Source: a bacterium (lineage in GTDB: Bacteria > Babelota > Babeliae > Babelales > UBA12409). From it: a stretch of DNA of 38,830 nt. The notes beneath the pieces are model-generated. The model was not told the DNA's origin, ran no database searches, and was given only the letters and a program-made list of their open reading frames with translations. The position numbers and the translations under genes are program-made. The DNA is taken from contig JAKANL010000001.1 of assembly GCA_021823685.1 (NCBI GenBank), positions 1 to 38,830 on the forward strand. The letters are read 5' to 3'. This document shows, piece after piece, positions 1 to 8,458 of the stretch (the first letter of the stretch is position 1; every line of letters begins with the position of its first letter).

Positions 1-1
1 G

Positions 2-1051
2 GCGCAAGATGCTGCCACTGTTTTGCATTACGTTTATGAAGAAAAAATAACGTCCTATAATGCTGATTATATCTGGCAACAGTGGATTCGCCTGGTGCAC
101 AGCGCGATTTCAATTTCATATGGCTTGGTTGCCAATGATTGTCCGGTTCAGCAAGCAACGCTTGAACCAACCGTTAAAAAAATTTCACCACGTATTTTGG
201 TTGAACTCTGCCAGCTGTGCTATATCGATGAACCGATTTTTGTAAAAACGGCCAATAAAGCCGCTTTTATACCCTTCTTTCTGCTGAAGTGCTGGCAAAG
301 GCTTCATGAAGTTCCTGCCGGGGCTGGATTGGTTGCTCCGATCGTTAATGTTCCCGCCGTCCATCAAACGCCAAAAACTTCGGCTAGCCGGCAAGCCGAA
401 CACGTTGTGTCAGCGGTAAGTTCTTCTGTTGCTCAACGGCTTGCAAAGGCTCCGGCTCGTGAACGGGAAGAACAAGCTGTTTCGGTTGAACCGGCTCCGG
501 CTGATGCACAACAGGTTAATCAATCTGATACTCAGCTTGAACCGTGGCAGCGTTTTTTGGCGCTGGTTGAAAAATTAGGTGAGCCATTGTTAAGTTCAAT
601 TTTTAAGCAAGGTGCGGTGCCGGCGTTTGATGCCGATAGCAAAACAATCACCGTGCATTTTGCGCATCGCATGATGCTTTTTAATGACACCATTAACCAA
701 TTTAAAAGACAGTGGGAGCCCGTTTTTATCGAAGTTTTTGGTGTTGATAAACAACTACAGGCAATTTTTGTAAAAGAACAAAACATAGCGCCGGCGCAGA
801 CGACAACAGTCACCAATCAATCTGGTGTGGCTCCCGGCAATATGCGACCAGGTACGCCACAGGCGCGTGCGTCATTGACGGTTGCGCCTACGGTATTTGG
901 CGGGCGTGGGGTTGATGTTTCTGATAAAGAGCGCTGGCCGCTGAGCAATGCGTTGTTGCAGCATTTTTCAGGAACTATTGTTTCGGTACATAAACCGCAG
1001 TCTCCTGCGGATGCTAAAGAATCAAAAACAGATGGAGTTGAGCATGAGTAA
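2..1051 (+). CDS. dnaX: DNA polymerase III subunit gamma/tau, C-terminal part (5' end outside window)
   Basis: The reading frame is open to the left edge, so only the C-terminal ~350 residues are present and the AAA+ clamp-loader core is missing. The visible part has a helical segment (about residues 1-105 of the fragment), a low-complexity Ala/Pro/Gln/Glu linker (about 110-180), a compact module starting near WQRFLALVEKLG that resembles the tau C-terminal region, and a disordered tail. Tau-type tails link the clamp loader to the polymerase core and helicase. The first TTG in the window, at 23, is not a believable start because the frame continues upstream. The stop overlaps the der start by 8 bp, which suggests translational coupling. 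The assignment rests on domain style rather than a catalytic motif; another large helical protein remains possible. Confidence 0.62.
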   Translation, partial: AQDAATVLHYVYEEKITSYNADYIWQQWIRLVHSAISISYGLVANDCPVQQATLEPTVKKISPRILVELCQLCYIDEPIFVKTANKAAFIPFFLLKCWQRLHEVPAGAGLVAPIVNVPAVHQTPKTSASRQAEHVVSAVSSSVAQRLAKAPAREREEQAVSVEPAPADAQQVNQSDTQLEPWQRFLALVEKLGEPLLSSIFKQGAVPAFDADSKTITVHFAHRMMLFNDTINQFKRQWEPVFIEVFGVDKQLQAIFVKEQNIAPAQTTTVTNQSGVAPGNMRPGTPQARASLTVAPTVFGGRGVDVSDKERWPLSNALLQHFSGTIVSVHKPQSPADAKESKTDGVEHE

Positions 1052-2369
1052 TTTGCCTTCAGTGATTATTTTTGGACGGATGAATGTTGGCAAGTCGACG
1101 TTATTTAATCGTTTGGCAAAACGTGAAAAATCTATCGTTATGGATTATTCGGGTGTAACGCGCGATTTTATCAGCGATCAGGTAGCTTGGTACGGGGTAT
1201 CATTTATTTTTACTGATACCGGGGGGGTGAGCATACACAAATCTGAAGATCCCCTTACCGAACAGGTACGACTGCGTGCCTTGCAATGTGCGCGCGAAGC
1301 ATCCGTTGTTCTATTTGTGGTTGATGGAACGGTTGGCATTACGCTTTCTGACCAAGAATTAGCTAAGTGGCTCCACAAAAATGCCAAAGAAGTGATTTTA
1401 ATTGTTAATAAAATTGACGTGCACGTAACGCAGGAACGCCTGCATGAATTTGACCGTTTAGGGTTCAAGCGTATAATTACCGTTTCTGCGACGCATGGTA
1501 CCGGCATTGAGCTGCTCCAAGATAGTGTTATTGCCCTATTGCCGCATAAAGCGGGTGAATCGGTTGCCGCTCAGCCAGTGATGAATGTTGTTTTTTTGGG
1601 TAAGCCTAATGTCGGTAAATCATCACTTATGAATATGTTGTTGCAAGAAGAGCGCAGTATTGTGAGCGATATTCCGGGTACAACAAGAGAGGCTGTTACA
1701 GCTCCTTTACAATTTTATGCGCAGACGATTGCTTTGACTGATACGGCCGGCGTACGACGTAAGCGTTCGGTTTCTGAGCCGCTTGAAGAATTGATGGTCA
1801 AAAGTTCGATGCAAGCTGTGCGGCAATCAGACATTGCCCTTTTGCTTGTTGATGCCAGTCAGGGGCGGTTATCAGATCAAGAGCTTAAGCTGGCTTTTTA
1901 TGTTTTTGAGCAAGGTAAAGCACTGATTATTGTGCTTAATAAAGAAGACCTCATGGACGTGCAAGCCAAAGAATCATGGAAGTTTCACCGTGACGAGTAT
2001 AAATTTTTGTATGATAAACTCGAGGTGCGGTTTATATCGTGTAAAAGTGGCAAAAATGTAAATAAGCTCTTATCGCTTATAACTAAAGTTTGGCAGCGTT
2101 ACCACACCAAGTTGAGCGATAGCCAACTGACGAGCACCTGTAAGCAGGCACTTATGCATCGGCCGCTTTACCGGCAGGGGCAATTGATACGTTTATACCG
2201 CGTAGAGCAAATTAAGACGGCACCGCCAACGATTAAATTGGTTGTGAGCAATGAGAAATTGGTTGGCGAACGTGAACAGGCCTATCTAGAACATGTTTTA
2301 CGTAAAGCATATGATCTTTTAAGCATTCCGGTTTGCTTTGTTGCTGAGACGTTTTCCGAGCGCTACTGA
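1044..2369 (+). CDS. der: ribosome biogenesis GTPase Der (EngA)
   Basis: Der is a double GTPase needed for 50S subunit assembly. Two consecutive G domains are visible. The first P-loop is GRMNVGKS near residue 8, with DTGG and NKID motifs following. The second is GKPNVGKS near residue 186, with DTAG and NKED motifs. A KH-like C-terminal domain of about 100 residues follows, and the 441-residue length is normal for the family. The start is ATG at 1044, preceded by GGAG at 1033-1036. The longer in-frame extension from 948 lies inside the upstream gene and has no ribosome-binding site. The start overlaps the dnaX stop. Confidence 0.96.
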   Translation: MSNLPSVIIFGRMNVGKSTLFNRLAKREKSIVMDYSGVTRDFISDQVAWYGVSFIFTDTGGVSIHKSEDPLTEQVRLRALQCAREASVVLFVVDGTVGITLSDQELAKWLHKNAKEVILIVNKIDVHVTQERLHEFDRLGFKRIITVSATHGTGIELLQDSVIALLPHKAGESVAAQPVMNVVFLGKPNVGKSSLMNMLLQEERSIVSDIPGTTREAVTAPLQFYAQTIALTDTAGVRRKRSVSEPLEELMVKSSMQAVRQSDIALLLVDASQGRLSDQELKLAFYVFEQGKALIIVLNKEDLMDVQAKESWKFHRDEYKFLYDKLEVRFISCKSGKNVNKLLSLITKVWQRYHTKLSDSQLTSTCKQALMHRPLYRQGQLIRLYRVEQIKTAPPTIKLVVSNEKLVGEREQAYLEHVLRKAYDLLSIPVCFVAETFSERY

Positions 2370-2393
2370 TGCACATCGATTATGAGTGAGCTT

Positions 2394-2423
2394 TTGACAT
2401 ATTTTTTCTTTGTTTTTTAAACT
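2394..2423 (+). promoter_or_regulatory. candidate sigma-70 promoter upstream of hpf
   Basis: A consensus -35 box TTGACA (2394-2399) is followed by an 18-bp spacer and a -10-like TAAACT (2418-2423). It lies in the 188-bp AT-rich gap after der and would give a leader of about 130 nt for the HPF gene. The -10 box matches consensus at 4 of 6 positions, so this is only a candidate. Confidence 0.35.
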
Positions 2424-2557
2424 TCTTCTACAAGATATGGTTAGATTTGCATAGCATATTAAATATTTTTTGGCTCTTTTTTAAATGATTGCAAATCTAT
2501 TGGTTTTGAGTACCTTAAGAGTGGCTACGCTCAACTGACCAAAAAAGAAGGAACACA

Positions 2558-2890
2558 ATGAATCCAACGATTACATTTCGCGGTATGCAATCATCGCCAC
2601 CAATTGAGCAATATGTTCAAGAGCGCATAAAAAAAATTGAGCACATTTTGAGCAAAGAACCATCACCAAAAAATCTAGAAGTTATTTTGGAAGCCAATAC
2701 GACACACCATCATCACATCGTTGAATTGCGTTTACATAGTGCGCACTACCACTTGCGTGCGCAGGCTGAGGGGGCAGATTTATACGAACGCATTGACCAC
2801 GTCTTTGGCGTCTTGCTCAATGAAATTCGTAAGCACAAAGACAAATGGATTAGTGAGCGTAAGGAGGCCGGTAGGCCAGAAGAGCAGTAA
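2558..2890 (+). CDS. hpf: ribosome hibernation promoting factor, short HPF/RaiA type
   Basis: The 110-residue protein has the HPF/YfiA (sigma-54 modulation) fold pattern: an N-terminal strand and helix (ITFRGMQSSPPIEQYVQERI), basic residues, and a second helix near LYERIDHVFGVLLNEIRKHKD. Such factors bind the 30S decoding region and inactivate ribosomes in stationary phase. It lacks the C-terminal dimerisation domain of long HPF, so it is the short form. The start ATG at 2558 has a good AAGGA sequence just upstream. The last 41 bp overlap the 3' end of the convergent dsbD gene. Confidence 0.88.
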   Translation: MNPTITFRGMQSSPPIEQYVQERIKKIEHILSKEPSPKNLEVILEANTTHHHHIVELRLHSAHYHLRAQAEGADLYERIDHVFGVLLNEIRKHKDKWISERKEAGRPEEQ

Positions 2891-4652
2891 GTCGCTCAAT
2901 TATTTCATTTTTATGCATGTCATACAGTTCGGCACCCCAGCGTTGAAGCGGGGTGTCTTTTTTAGGATCAATGATAAGAAGCGTTGGTACACCGGTTATG
3001 CGGAATGCCTGGCGGAGACGCTCGTATTCTGGTGAGCGGCCGGCATCGATTTTTACGCATGCCATGCGATTGAGTAAGCATGCAATGGCCGGATCTTGCA
3101 GAACGCATCGGTCGATGGCTTTGCATATCGAACAATATGAAGCACCGATGTCTACGAAAAGTAATGTATTGCCATCCAAAGCTGTGCGACGGGCCGATTG
3201 GTAGTCGTTCTGCCAGGCGATTAAATCATGCTGTTGTGCTGTATAAAAGCTTACCGTTACGGCTTGCCAATAAATGGCAAGTGCGCCGGCAATAAGGGCA
3301 AGGCCAATTAAATATTTAAAGTATTTAGTAAGCCTCGTCTGAGATGGTGCGCTGATTGCATAATAAAAACCGAATACTAGTGCGCTAGTGGCCATGAGCC
3401 ACAATAAAATATTGAGGGGAAGAATATTGCTGAGGTAATAAAAACAAAGTGCGATTAAAAGCAGGCCAAAAATTTTCTGTGTCTCAAGCATCCAGGCGCC
3501 AGCGCGCGGAAGGATGTTAATCGTTGCTGAAAATGATCCAATGATCAAGAGGGGTATGCCCATGCCAACGCCAAATGAGAAGAGCAGCGCAAATCCCAGT
3601 ATTTTGCTGCCCAATGATGCCACAATGGTAAGCAGGAAGGCCAGACCGGGAGAAAGGCAGGGCGATGCGATGGTTCCACTGGCTACGCCAAAAAGAAAGG
3701 CTGAAATGACTGATCCGGTTGGCTTAGTTGAACGTTGTTTGGTGAGAAAAGATGGTAATTTGAGCTGGTAGAGGCCAAAAAGCGATAACGCGAAGTAGGC
3801 TAAAATGGCCACGATACTGATAACGACGATCGGTTTGCCGGTCAAGCTGCCAAAGACGATGCCCGTGAATGCGGCGCCCAATCCGAGTGCGGCAAACGTG
3901 CATGCGATGCCGGCCATATAACTGAATGCGAGTAAAAAGTTATAGATGTTCGATTGGTGCCGATGCGCGTGCAAGATGCCAACCGTGATGGGAATCATGG
4001 GGTATATGCACGGCGTTAGGCTCATGAGAATGCCAAGCAGGAGCGCGAGTAAGAGGCGAATTCCCCACGACGAGTGGCGCGCAAAAAGGCTCTGAAGATA
4101 GAGATTGAGCGTTGCCTTTTGTTTGTGCGGCGCAGGACACTGCCCATGATCTTCAACGGTAATCATTTGGCACTTATTGTTGTTCGTTTCGATTACGACC
4201 GACTTTTTCGTTGGATCCGCTGTTCGATGAGGTACTAATAAAATGCGTGCAAATGTTGGCGTTTTTGATACGTGCGTAAAGTAGCCTAAGACAAGCGCGC
4301 TGTCGCCTGAAAATTTTTTAACGAGCAAGGTACCGGTAATGGTAAAGGGTTTACGGTAACCTCTTTTTGTTGTGTTGAACGTTGGGTCAAAAAAATCCTG
4401 TGCGGGTTCTTCGATGCGCCATGAGTCAATAACAATCGCCGGGTTATCGCTGGTAAGATGCATGCTGTCAAGATAGACAAAGTCGCCGGCATTGGGGGTA
4501 ATTTTGAGCGCAAAGTGACGTTTTTCATCTTGGACGATTGATAACTTTCGTGGAGCAATCTGGATTGCCTGGGTCAAATTTATCGCAATCAACAGAGATG
4601 CTATCCGGGTATAGTGCCGTGCTCTCTTTTCAAATAACCAGTGCCGTGTCAT
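2850..4652 (-). CDS. dsbD: thiol:disulfide interchange protein DsbD
   Basis: DsbD moves electrons from cytoplasmic thioredoxin across the inner membrane to periplasmic disulfide isomerases and metal or cytochrome maturation proteins. All three modules are visible. The first is an exported N-terminal domain after a signal peptide, with two Cys about 10 residues apart near residues 165-176 (NKCQMITV, GQCPAP). The second is a multi-helix membrane domain carrying the paired cysteines C215 (TPCIYPM) and C332 (SPCLSPG). The third is a C-terminal thioredoxin domain with C507-S-I-C510. The Cys spacing in the N-terminal domain is wider than in E. coli. ATG at 4652 is preceded by AAGGAA. It is the natural upstream donor for any periplasmic cysteine protein such as the one at 31.9 kb, though that link is inferred. 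Confidence 0.93.
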   Translation of the reverse strand: MTRHWLFEKRARHYTRIASLLIAINLTQAIQIAPRKLSIVQDEKRHFALKITPNAGDFVYLDSMHLTSDNPAIVIDSWRIEEPAQDFFDPTFNTTKRGYRKPFTITGTLLVKKFSGDSALVLGYFTHVSKTPTFARILLVPHRTADPTKKSVVIETNNNKCQMITVEDHGQCPAPHKQKATLNLYLQSLFARHSSWGIRLLLALLLGILMSLTPCIYPMIPITVGILHAHRHQSNIYNFLLAFSYMAGIACTFAALGLGAAFTGIVFGSLTGKPIVVISIVAILAYFALSLFGLYQLKLPSFLTKQRSTKPTGSVISAFLFGVASGTIASPCLSPGLAFLLTIVASLGSKILGFALLFSFGVGMGIPLLIIGSFSATINILPRAGAWMLETQKIFGLLLIALCFYYLSNILPLNILLWLMATSALVFGFYYAISAPSQTRLTKYFKYLIGLALIAGALAIYWQAVTVSFYTAQQHDLIAWQNDYQSARRTALDGNTLLFVDIGASYCSICKAIDRCVLQDPAIACLLNRMACVKIDAGRSPEYERLRQAFRITGVPTLLIIDPKKDTPLQRWGAELYDMHKNEIIERLTALLAYRPPYAH

Positions 4653-4726
4653 GACTATATTCCTTTGTTCAATACCTTTTCACTTTACTTTTTGTTGATG
4701 GTTTCGTAAACTAAAATAACTGGTTT

Positions 4727-4802
4727 GGGGCTATAGCTCAGTTGGTAGAGCGTGTGAATGGCATTCACAAGGTCACCGGTTCAAATCCGGTTAGCTCCAC
4801 CA
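4727..4802 (+). tRNA. tRNA-Ala (anticodon GGC)
   Basis: A full cloverleaf can be folded. The acceptor GGGGCTA pairs with TAGCTCC, the D-arm is GCTC/GAGC, and the anticodon stem TGTGA/TCACA encloses a loop with GGC at positions 34-36. The T-arm carries GGTTCAAATCC, the discriminator is A and CCA is encoded. TAAAAT at 4712-4717 could be a -10 box just upstream. It is the first of two tandem alanine tRNAs. Confidence 0.96.
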
Positions 4803-4834
4803 AATCTTTACAAGTTGAAAAAATGTGACCTTGA

Positions 4835-4910
4835 GGGGCTGTAGCTCAGTTGGTAGAGCGCATGGTTCGCAATCGTGAGGTCACCGGTTCGATCCCGGTC
4901 AGCTCCACCA
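4835..4910 (+). tRNA. tRNA-Ala (anticodon CGC)
   Basis: This cloverleaf has the same body as the preceding alanine tRNA. The acceptor GGGGCTG pairs with CAGCTCC. The anticodon stem CATGG/TCGTG contains two G-T wobble pairs and presents CGC. The T-loop is GGTTCGATCCC and CCA is encoded. It lies 32 bp after the GGC isoacceptor and is probably on the same transcript. The two genes look like a duplication followed by anticodon divergence. Confidence 0.95.
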
Positions 4911-4939
4911 AAAATTACGCAACAAAAAATGTTAGGTTA

Positions 4940-4968
4940 TTGCACGTGTCTGTGTTAATTTGTAAAAA
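4940..4968 (+). promoter_or_regulatory. candidate promoter of the tol operon
   Basis: TTGCAC (4940-4945), a 17-bp spacer and TAAAAA (4963-4968) lie between the tRNA-Ala pair and tolQ, whose ATG is at 4999. Both boxes match consensus only partly. Read-through from the tRNA promoter is an alternative. Confidence 0.35.
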
Positions 4969-4998
4969 TATTAACGAGTAAAATTTCCTGGGAGAGGT

Positions 4999-5703
4999 AT
5001 GCGTACGGTCATTGTTCAAAGCAGTTTTTGGCAGTTAGTGAGTCATGCGGACGGCATGACTGTTTTTGTTTTGATGGTTTTATTGGGCATGTCGATTTTT
5101 TGTTGGACAACGTTTTTATATAAAGTGCTTATTTGGCGAGCCAAAAAACGGCAACTCAATACCGTTATCGATCGCATGGCGAGCGCGCAAAGCGTTGATG
5201 ATGTTGTTGCCATTGCCGCTCAGTATTTGCCCACGGTTCCCGGGTATTTTTTGTCCAAAGTTTTGAGTGTCGTTAAAGAATTATTGGTTACGAGCGGTGT
5301 AACGCACCAGCCACTTGCGGCAAAAGAGTGGGCGCTTTTCGAACAAACAGCGCAGCAGACGCATGATGATATCATGTATCACGAAGAACGAATTATGCCC
5401 ATGATTAGTGCATGCGTTACCGTTGCACCGTTGCTTGGTTTGTTGGGTACCGTGTGGGGATTGGTTAACGCGTTTATGGGCATCAGTCACCAACAAAGTG
5501 CCGACATTGCTGCGGTTGCTCCCGGCATTGCCCAGGCATTAATCGCTACCGTTGGTGGATTGTTGGTAGCTATTCCCGCGTTAATTATTTATACCTACAT
5601 GAGTTTGCAAATGCAGGCTATGGACCAACAGTTGGCGGTTCTTTCTGAACGATTGCGTTTACTTATGCAAAAACTCTTTGCCCTTTCGCAACGGGAAGGA
5701 TAA
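4999..5703 (+). CDS. tolQ: TolQ/ExbB/MotA-family proton channel protein
   Basis: This is the inner-membrane stator of a proton-motive-force motor that works with TolR and TolA. The 234-residue protein has three membrane helices, at about residues 20-45, 135-162 and 176-202. The second and third carry the family signatures VAPLLGLLGTVWGL and ALIATVGGLLVAIPA, which line the proton path. A long cytoplasmic stretch separates helices 1 and 2. ATG at 4999 follows a strong GGGAGAGG. It is first in a four-gene run with tolR 2 bp downstream. TolQ is favoured over ExbB because tolB lies in the same operon. Confidence 0.93.
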   Translation: MRTVIVQSSFWQLVSHADGMTVFVLMVLLGMSIFCWTTFLYKVLIWRAKKRQLNTVIDRMASAQSVDDVVAIAAQYLPTVPGYFLSKVLSVVKELLVTSGVTHQPLAAKEWALFEQTAQQTHDDIMYHEERIMPMISACVTVAPLLGLLGTVWGLVNAFMGISHQQSADIAAVAPGIAQALIATVGGLLVAIPALIIYTYMSLQMQAMDQQLAVLSERLRLLMQKLFALSQREG

Positions 5704-5705
5704 CC

Positions 5706-6155
5706 ATGGTTTTTAGGACGCGTAGGCGTGGTGTGCGCCTTCCTGAGGTGACGCTCGTTCCTCTTATTGATACGGCGCTTACGTTGCTTATTATTTTTAT
5801 CATTACGGCGCCGATGATGCGTATGACTATTAAAGTTGATTTGCCTGACTCGCGTACCTCGCATACGACCAAGGTTGAAGATCAGAGTATTTGCGTTGAA
5901 ATTGATAAAAACGGGGCATTGCATTTTGATGATAAAGTTTTTGAGTTGAAGAAAAAGCGCGGGGGTCAGGATGTTATTGACCCGCAGCTCAAAAAACTTA
6001 TCGCTGATCGCATTGTGCGTTCGAAAAAGAATGATACGGTTTTTTTGTATGCTGACAAATCATTACGTTACAAAAGAATTGTGAAGGTGTTTGACCTGCT
6101 CAACACCATAGAGGGGGTTCAGCATGTGGCACTTGTTACCCAAAAAATTAGATAA
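5706..6155 (+). CDS. tolR: TolR/ExbD biopolymer transport protein
   Basis: The 149-residue protein has a basic N-terminus (FRTRRRGVRLPEVTLVPLID), one membrane helix with the essential aspartate D22 in PLIDTALTLLIIF, and a periplasmic domain. This is the TolR/ExbD arrangement, in which the aspartate is the proton-carrying residue of the TolQ-TolR motor. The periplasmic part contains an extra Lys-rich insertion near residues 75-95 (ELKKKRGGQDV). It sits 2 bp after tolQ and its 3' end overlaps the next gene by 32 bp, which argues for tight co-translation. Confidence 0.92.
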   Translation: MVFRTRRRGVRLPEVTLVPLIDTALTLLIIFIITAPMMRMTIKVDLPDSRTSHTTKVEDQSICVEIDKNGALHFDDKVFELKKKRGGQDVIDPQLKKLIADRIVRSKKNDTVFLYADKSLRYKRIVKVFDLLNTIEGVQHVALVTQKIR

Positions 6156-7023
6156 GCGCGATTACTTTATTCTTCGTTTGGCCGGACTTGTGGCGGCTAT
6201 GCATTTTTTGGTTATTTTTCAAACTATTCGTTACAGCTCTCGCGCGCCGCTCAGCGTTCGGGTTGGCATGCAGTCGGTGCTCGATGCTGACGTTGCCGTG
6301 AGAATTTTGCCCTTTGTACGGCGTACGGGTAATCTTGCACGCTTGCGTGCGGCGTCCAGAGGTGGCGGGTATGGCGTTGAATCAGGCCAATCAGGGATGC
6401 GCGCCAAGGTGGTTAAGCTTAACAAGTCGGTGCCGTCTGCGGTGCACGCAAAACCGCATAAAAAACATATTAAGAAATTTTCAAAAGATGCGCTTAAACC
6501 AGCCAAAAAAACCGGTTTGAACAATAAAAAGGAAGTGAAAAAAGAAAAAGCGGTTCTGCCCAAAGCGTCGCCGCGCGTCGAATCGTCGGTTATTGAACAA
6601 TCAGCCAAACACGAAGCGGTAACGAACGAAGGGCGCGGTGCGGCGATTGCTCAAGGTCTTGTGCTTGCCGATGTACCGCTGCTTGACCAGCTTCCCGGTA
6701 GTCAGCTCTCGCTGGGAACGGCGGGCGATTCGGTTGATGTGTCTGAAGGTCCAATTACGATTGGCATGCAAGAGTTTGAAGAACTCTCAAGTTATCAGGA
6801 AGTGCAGGAAGAGTTGGCGCAGTCGTGGCATCCACCGTTGGGCTTGCGTGTGAAAAATTCCTGTATAGTATTAGTAACGATAAACGACCAAGGCCGTGTT
6901 GAGCAGCTCGATCTCGAACAGTCATCGGGTGCATTGGCGTATGACCAGGCTGCGCGTATGGCTGTTCGTCGAACAACATTTCCAAAAAGTGTTTGGCATC
7001 GCCAAATCCGGCTTCATTTTTAA
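6124..7023 (+). CDS. tolA: TolA/TonB-like energy-transducing protein
   Basis: This 299-residue protein has the layout of TolA or TonB. An N-terminal membrane anchor (about residues 14-32) is followed by a long Lys/Ala-rich extended region (about 95-165). A globular C-terminal domain follows (about 225-299; VTINDQGRVEQLDLEQSSG), which resembles TonB_C. Such proteins connect the inner-membrane proton motor to outer-membrane partners. The start is ATG at 6124, inside the tolR reading frame, with GAGGGGG 8-13 bp before it. The position between tolR and tolB favours TolA, although the C-terminal domain looks more TonB-like. The linker is shorter than in enterobacterial TolA. Confidence 0.82.
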   Translation: MWHLLPKKLDKRDYFILRLAGLVAAMHFLVIFQTIRYSSRAPLSVRVGMQSVLDADVAVRILPFVRRTGNLARLRAASRGGGYGVESGQSGMRAKVVKLNKSVPSAVHAKPHKKHIKKFSKDALKPAKKTGLNNKKEVKKEKAVLPKASPRVESSVIEQSAKHEAVTNEGRGAAIAQGLVLADVPLLDQLPGSQLSLGTAGDSVDVSEGPITIGMQEFEELSSYQEVQEELAQSWHPPLGLRVKNSCIVLVTINDQGRVEQLDLEQSSGALAYDQAARMAVRRTTFPKSVWHRQIRLHF

Positions 7024-7046
7024 ATAAACTGTTTAAGGATTTTTGT

Positions 7047-8330
7047 ATGAGATATGCAATATTGGGATTATTTGCTTTTGTGCATCTGGGGGCGGCGCCA
7101 CTTGATGTCATTGTTTCGGCGCAATCGTCGGCGGCGGCTGAACTGGTATGTGTTATCGAGCGACCATCACCGGGTTGGTTGCATACGTTCGTCAAAGACT
7201 ATGTTACAACGCTTGTGCAATCGACGGGGCAATTTCAAGTCGCCATCAGAGAAGTTGAAACAGCGCAAAAGCGCCAACGTATCGAACAATTTGCCGATGA
7301 TGGTTTTGGGCTTGCGTTATTTTTCTCTGCCGACGATCACGACACTTTAACCTGGCGCTTGTACGATACGATAAGTGTGGCTCAGGTGAGGGGCAAGCAG
7401 TGTATGCGGGGGCAACAGACGTTAGCTGAATGGGCGATCAGCGTTGTTGATGGTTTTTGGGTGGATTTGACCGGGCAGCCGAGTTCATTTGCCAGTTTGA
7501 TTGCGGCGTGTAGGCAGGCACCGCATAATAAAAAAAGGGTAAATAACGAATTATATTTGTTACATCCTTTTCTTGGGCCACAACAATGTGGATATATCAG
7601 GTTGGCTGCGGGCAATAATTTTGCACCGCGCTGGCATGCCAATAAATCAGTCGTTTTTTATTCACAGCATACGCCGTTTAACGTTCGCCTAATGGCTGTT
7701 TATCCGGAAATGGTTTCTCAGGTGATTATGAATCGCGAGGGACAAAATATGACACCGGCCATTGCGCCTGATGGTCGCGTCGTGCTCGCACTTTCGGATA
7801 ACGATCAGGTTCGTTTGTATGAATATCGCTTTGATAAAGCGCTTAAAAAAAGTTTTTTAACGTGTTTGACGCACGGAGCGGGGGATTTTATTTCACCATC
7901 ATTTATCGATGAGCGGCGGGTTATTTTTTGCCATGTAGATGATCAGAATATGCCGCGATTAGGCTTTTTAGATGTGAGCACGCGCGCTATAACTTGGTTA
8001 TCGGTGGGTAATGCGCTGAGCCCCAGCGCCCATCGAGCAACGCACCGTATTGCCTATAGCAAGAAAGTTAACGGTATCTACCAATTATTTGTGTACGATT
8101 GCCAAAAACACCATGAAACCCAGCTTACCGCGGACGCAATGGATAAAGATGAATGTTCATGGTCGCCTTGCGGCAATTATATTGCTTGTTGTGCACAAAC
8201 AGCGACCAAGAGCCGCATAGCAATCATAGATGTTGGAGATAGGCGTATGCGCTTTATTACTCCTGCCAATCAGCGGTGGAGCTATCCAGCATGGTCGCCG
8301 GTGCAGCATATTCCCTTTTTATTTCGCTAA
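7047..8330 (+). CDS. tolB: Tol-Pal system protein TolB
   Basis: TolB is a periplasmic beta-propeller that binds Pal and TolA at the outer membrane. The 427-residue protein starts with a signal peptide (RYAILGLFAFVHLGAA), continues with an N-terminal alpha/beta domain, and ends with WD-like propeller blades (for example PAIAPDGRVVLALSDND and CSWSPCGNYIACCAQ). The start is ATG at 7047, preceded by TTAAGGAT. An in-frame start at 6993 would lie inside the upstream gene and would block the signal peptide. It closes the operon. No Pal-type lipoprotein follows, which is unusual. Confidence 0.88.
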   Translation: MRYAILGLFAFVHLGAAPLDVIVSAQSSAAAELVCVIERPSPGWLHTFVKDYVTTLVQSTGQFQVAIREVETAQKRQRIEQFADDGFGLALFFSADDHDTLTWRLYDTISVAQVRGKQCMRGQQTLAEWAISVVDGFWVDLTGQPSSFASLIAACRQAPHNKKRVNNELYLLHPFLGPQQCGYIRLAAGNNFAPRWHANKSVVFYSQHTPFNVRLMAVYPEMVSQVIMNREGQNMTPAIAPDGRVVLALSDNDQVRLYEYRFDKALKKSFLTCLTHGAGDFISPSFIDERRVIFCHVDDQNMPRLGFLDVSTRAITWLSVGNALSPSAHRATHRIAYSKKVNGIYQLFVYDCQKHHETQLTADAMDKDECSWSPCGNYIACCAQTATKSRIAIIDVGDRRMRFITPANQRWSYPAWSPVQHIPFLFR

Positions 8331-8343
8331 AATAAGGGATTTA

Positions 8344-8352
8344 TGCTATACT
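8344..8352 (+). promoter_or_regulatory. candidate extended -10 promoter for ftsH
   Basis: TGCTATACT matches an extended -10 element (TGn plus TATACT) and lies 14 bp after the tolB stop and about 107 bp before the ftsH ATG. No good -35 box is present, which extended -10 promoters can tolerate. Confidence 0.35.
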
Positions 8353-8458
8353 TCCCAATAACCATCGACTTTTGATCTAAAAATAAATTATGCTATTAGA
8401 AAATAATGGCGGCAGGGGATAGTCGTTTGAGATATAAAATCAAGGTTAGGTATTACAT

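Noticed and set aside
948-1043. N-terminal extension of Der from 948
   Set aside because: It lies inside the dnaX frame, lacks a ribosome-binding site and adds 32 residues not seen in Der; ATG 1044 with GGAG fits.
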